From NCBI GenBank assembly GCA_949106495.1, contig CARYZD010000001.1, positions 1 to 64,000 on the forward strand: a DNA stretch of 64,000 nucleotides, read 5' to 3'. Position 1 is the stretch's first letter. Every line of letters starts with the position of its first letter. Below the pieces are notes generated by a model, which saw only the letters and a list, made by a program, of their open reading frames with translations, was not told the DNA's origin and ran no database searches. A program made the translations under genes and the position numbers. Source of the stretch: an uncultured Clostridia bacterium (GTDB lineage Bacteria; Bacillota; Clostridia; TANB77; CAG-465). Shown here piece by piece: positions 63,201-64,000 of the stretch.

Positions 63201-64000
63201 GTAGTTTTATTTTTGCTGGTCTTCTTTTATTTATATCACTATTATCTAACCATTTTTTAGTTGCTTCTAATTCTATTTTATCATCTGGAACTGTAAATGT
63301 ATTTGTTATAACATAATTTTCATTATCTACAGATTTACTATAAAATTTTAAGTCATCTTCATTTATTTCTTTCTCATCTATTGTGTATGCTATCTCATTT
63401 CCTCTATTATCATATTTAGATAGATTTATAAATTTATATGTTTGAGTAGTATTATTGTCTACATCTATTACTTGTTCTTGTACTACATTATCTTCATCTT
63501 TAACTTGTAGTTTTATTTTATTTGGTCTCTTGTTATTAACATTGTCATTATCCATCCATTTTTTAGTTACATTTAATTCTATTTTCTCATTTGGTACTTC
63601 AAATGTATTTGTTATAACATAGTTTTCATTATCTACAGATTTACTATAAAATTTTAAGTCATCTTCATTTACTTCTTTCTCATCTATTGTATATGCTATT
63701 TCATTTCCTTTATCATCATACTTAGATAGGTTTACAAATTTATATGTTTGTGTATCTCCATTTTTGGCATTTATTATTTGTTCTTGTACTACAATATCTA
63801 CATTTTTAACTTGTAATTTTATTTGACTTGGTCTCTTACTATTTTCATTACTATTATCTGTCCAAACTTTTGTTGCTTCTAATTCTATCTTTTCATCTGG
63901 TACTTCAAATGTATTTGTTATTATAAATGTATTTAAATCAATATTTTTTATATCTTCATTATACATATATAATTCATTTGTATTAGATTCTTTTTCTACA
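60265..64000 (-). CDS. Large Cna_B / B-repeat / MucBP surface protein (5' end outside window)
   Basis: Partial: the frame stays open to the last base of the window, so the N-terminus and signal peptide are missing. At least 1244 residues are visible. In order there are the end of one and four full Cna_B-type repeats of about 95-100 residues (K-I-E-L-x-x-T-K-x-W start, T-Y-K-F-x-N-L, V-I-T-N-T-F end), whose Lys and Asn fit isopeptide formation. Two copies of a listeria-type B-repeat-like domain (G-I-G-G-x-I-T-G-K-D-E-N-P-Y) follow, then eight MucBP-like repeats of about 75 residues ending in Y-Y-Y-Q-K-K. The C-terminus is a membrane helix with a basic tail, preceded by T-T-S-D-I instead of LPXTG. 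It is a probable stalk-like adhesin. Confidence 0.85.
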   Translation of the reverse strand, partial: VEKESNTNELYMYNEDIKNIDLNTFIITNTFEVPDEKIELEATKVWTDNSNENSKRPSQIKLQVKNVDIVVQEQIINAKNGDTQTYKFVNLSKYDDKGNEIAYTIDEKEVNEDDLKFYSKSVDNENYVITNTFEVPNEKIELNVTKKWMDNDNVNNKRPNKIKLQVKDEDNVVQEQVIDVDNNTTQTYKFINLSKYDNRGNEIAYTIDEKEINEDDLKFYSKSVDNENYVITNTFTVPDDKIELEATKKWLDNSDINKRRPAKIKLQVKNEDVVVQEQVINTNEGDIQTYKFINLAKYNSSGNEIIYKVDEIEVSKDDLKFYSKSIDNENHIITNTFTVPDDKIELEVTKKWLDNNNLNNVRPSNIKIIIKNGENIVREEILDVTQDEEKVYKIENLQKYDENGQEIVYTIDEENITGYNKTINGTIITNTIKSYKVTTEVNGIGGNITGKDENPYEIVNHGGNSVKDIVIQPEKGYFISKITINGEEQNLPEDKEKEYMLDKFTNMIEDKHIIVEFSKKEYKITTEVKGIGGDITGKDENPYEVVNHGENSIKDIIVIPESKYMISTITINGVEQELSGDKNNSYMLDKFINMTEDKHIIVTFEKKDTSVITKYVDIDSEEEIYNQNIIEGKIDDDYNTVNELVNINNKYGNKYKFVRATENTEGNMTEEQIEVIYYYQKKETKIKVLHVVEGTDITNPEEVTDVLYNTEEIKGKVDDDYTTQNRLIEINNNHKEQYDLVTDEVVNKTGKMTVNTIYVVYKYRTIPAVVKVNHLEKDTNTVLYNQEVLNGLVGNDYTTQSRLTEINNKFENKYELVSEPENKNGIYTREEHEVTYYYQKKEAQIEVNYLELNTDKVLSEKVEKTGRVDDNYTTENKLDEINNLNDNKYEFVKVEGNAQGQYTLEKQVITYYYQKKEAQIEVNYLELNTDKVLSEKVEKTGRVDDNYTTENKLDEINNLNDNKYEFVKVEGNAQGQYTLEKQVITYYYQKKSTSVIVKYLDINTNEEIYKEDIINGKIDDDYTTENKLDEINNLNDDKYEFVKSTDNTEGKMIENQIEVVYYYQKKETSVIVKYIDIDTNEELAEEEIIEGRIDDEYKSEDKVEEINETSENKYILVKTTENIEGKMTIDTIEVIYYYKKVESQVVVKFVDKDTGEEIEVRDYIGGYVGDEYTTKPKDIDGYELIEERIPINKDGILTEDTIEIIYYYNKIVNDTTTSDINIILLSSIMILSIIGIIKIRKYCN
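61033..61482 (-). repeat. Two nearly identical 225-bp tandem MucBP repeats
   Basis: 61033-61257 and 61258-61482 are the same 75-codon unit with an exact 225-base period and only a few base changes, all seemingly silent. The other six MucBP modules are clearly diverged, so this pair is a recent duplication. Confidence 0.85.

Noticed and set aside
60265..63960. CRISPR-like array suggested by regular repeats
   Set aside because: The repeats are 225-300 bp, in frame, and encode Cna_B and MucBP domains; there are no short repeats with unique spacers.
60265..63966. Start of the last gene at ATG 63966
   Set aside because: The frame remains open for 11 more codons to the end of the window, and the ATG falls inside a Cna_B repeat. 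The gene is 5'-truncated by the window edge.
1..64000. Many open frames of 60-180 codons opposite or within real genes
   Set aside because: They lie antisense to well-supported genes, mostly lack ribosome binding sites and encode low-complexity Leu/Phe/Ile-rich peptides expected from AT-rich antisense frames.

Overview
The window is AT-rich (roughly a quarter to 30 percent G+C by eye). It reads as the chromosome of an anaerobic, monoderm Bacillota, most likely an uncultured gut-type Clostridia. The reasons are strong GGAGG-type ribosome binding sites, LPXTG and SpaA/CnaB surface proteins, dockerin modules, an oxygen-sensitive ribonucleotide reductase (NrdD/NrdG), a YtaF-type membrane protein and a Clostridia-style acc/fab cluster. 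I saw no rRNA, tRNA, CRISPR array, prophage or replication origin. Most genes lie on the minus strand. No gene-free stretch exceeds about 300 bases.

Layout. 0-10 kb: a very large thioester-domain/SpaA adhesin, two tandem metallophosphoesterases, a YtaF-like protein and a beta-helix/MucBP/SpaA LPETG protein. 10-20 kb: housekeeping genes (RdgB, DUF1653 protein, FAD oxidoreductase, PheA plus a HisC-type aminotransferase, an acyl-CoA synthetase) and the first Rpn-family nuclease/transposase. 20-26 kb: an HD hydrolase with a TIM-barrel protein, then two tandem secreted CAP/Ig-like/dockerin paralogues with almost identical 3' ends. 26-35 kb: nrdDG with a divergent Crp/Fnr regulator, SseB-like protein, a cation antiporter, MTA/SAH nucleosidase with Apt, an SDR enzyme and a second Rpn gene. 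35-48 kb: one compact fatty-acid synthesis operon (fabH-D-G-F-accB-fabZ-accC-D-A-fabI-fabK-like) ending in a small free-standing RNA polymerase alpha-CTD-like protein, preceded by a separately terminated oxidoreductase-birA-tetR operon. 48-54 kb: RlmI, orphans, and a two-gene unit made of a protein with a double-glycine leader and a stand-alone C39-type cysteine peptidase. 54-60 kb: a DUF5131 gene, a lone TnpB element, an Eis-like acetyltransferase, a third Rpn gene and mgtE. 60-64 kb: a large Cna_B/MucBP surface protein that runs off the window.

Connections. The acyl-CoA synthetase gene and the fab operon share a promoter design: an operator containing CTGACCA, one base, the -35, 18 bases, the -10. 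A single TetR-type regulator, plausibly the one encoded beside fabH, may therefore couple fatty-acid uptake and synthesis. A perfect 16-bp Crp/Fnr-type palindrome sits near -40 of nrdD, next to the divergent regulator gene. tnpB and the DUF5131 gene share an 18-bp promoter repeat, and tnpB also has a hairpin that should block translation only of read-through mRNA. Two of the three Rpn genes carry the same 90-bp upstream element. The most novel candidate is the double-glycine-leader protein with its C39 peptidase at 50791-52579.
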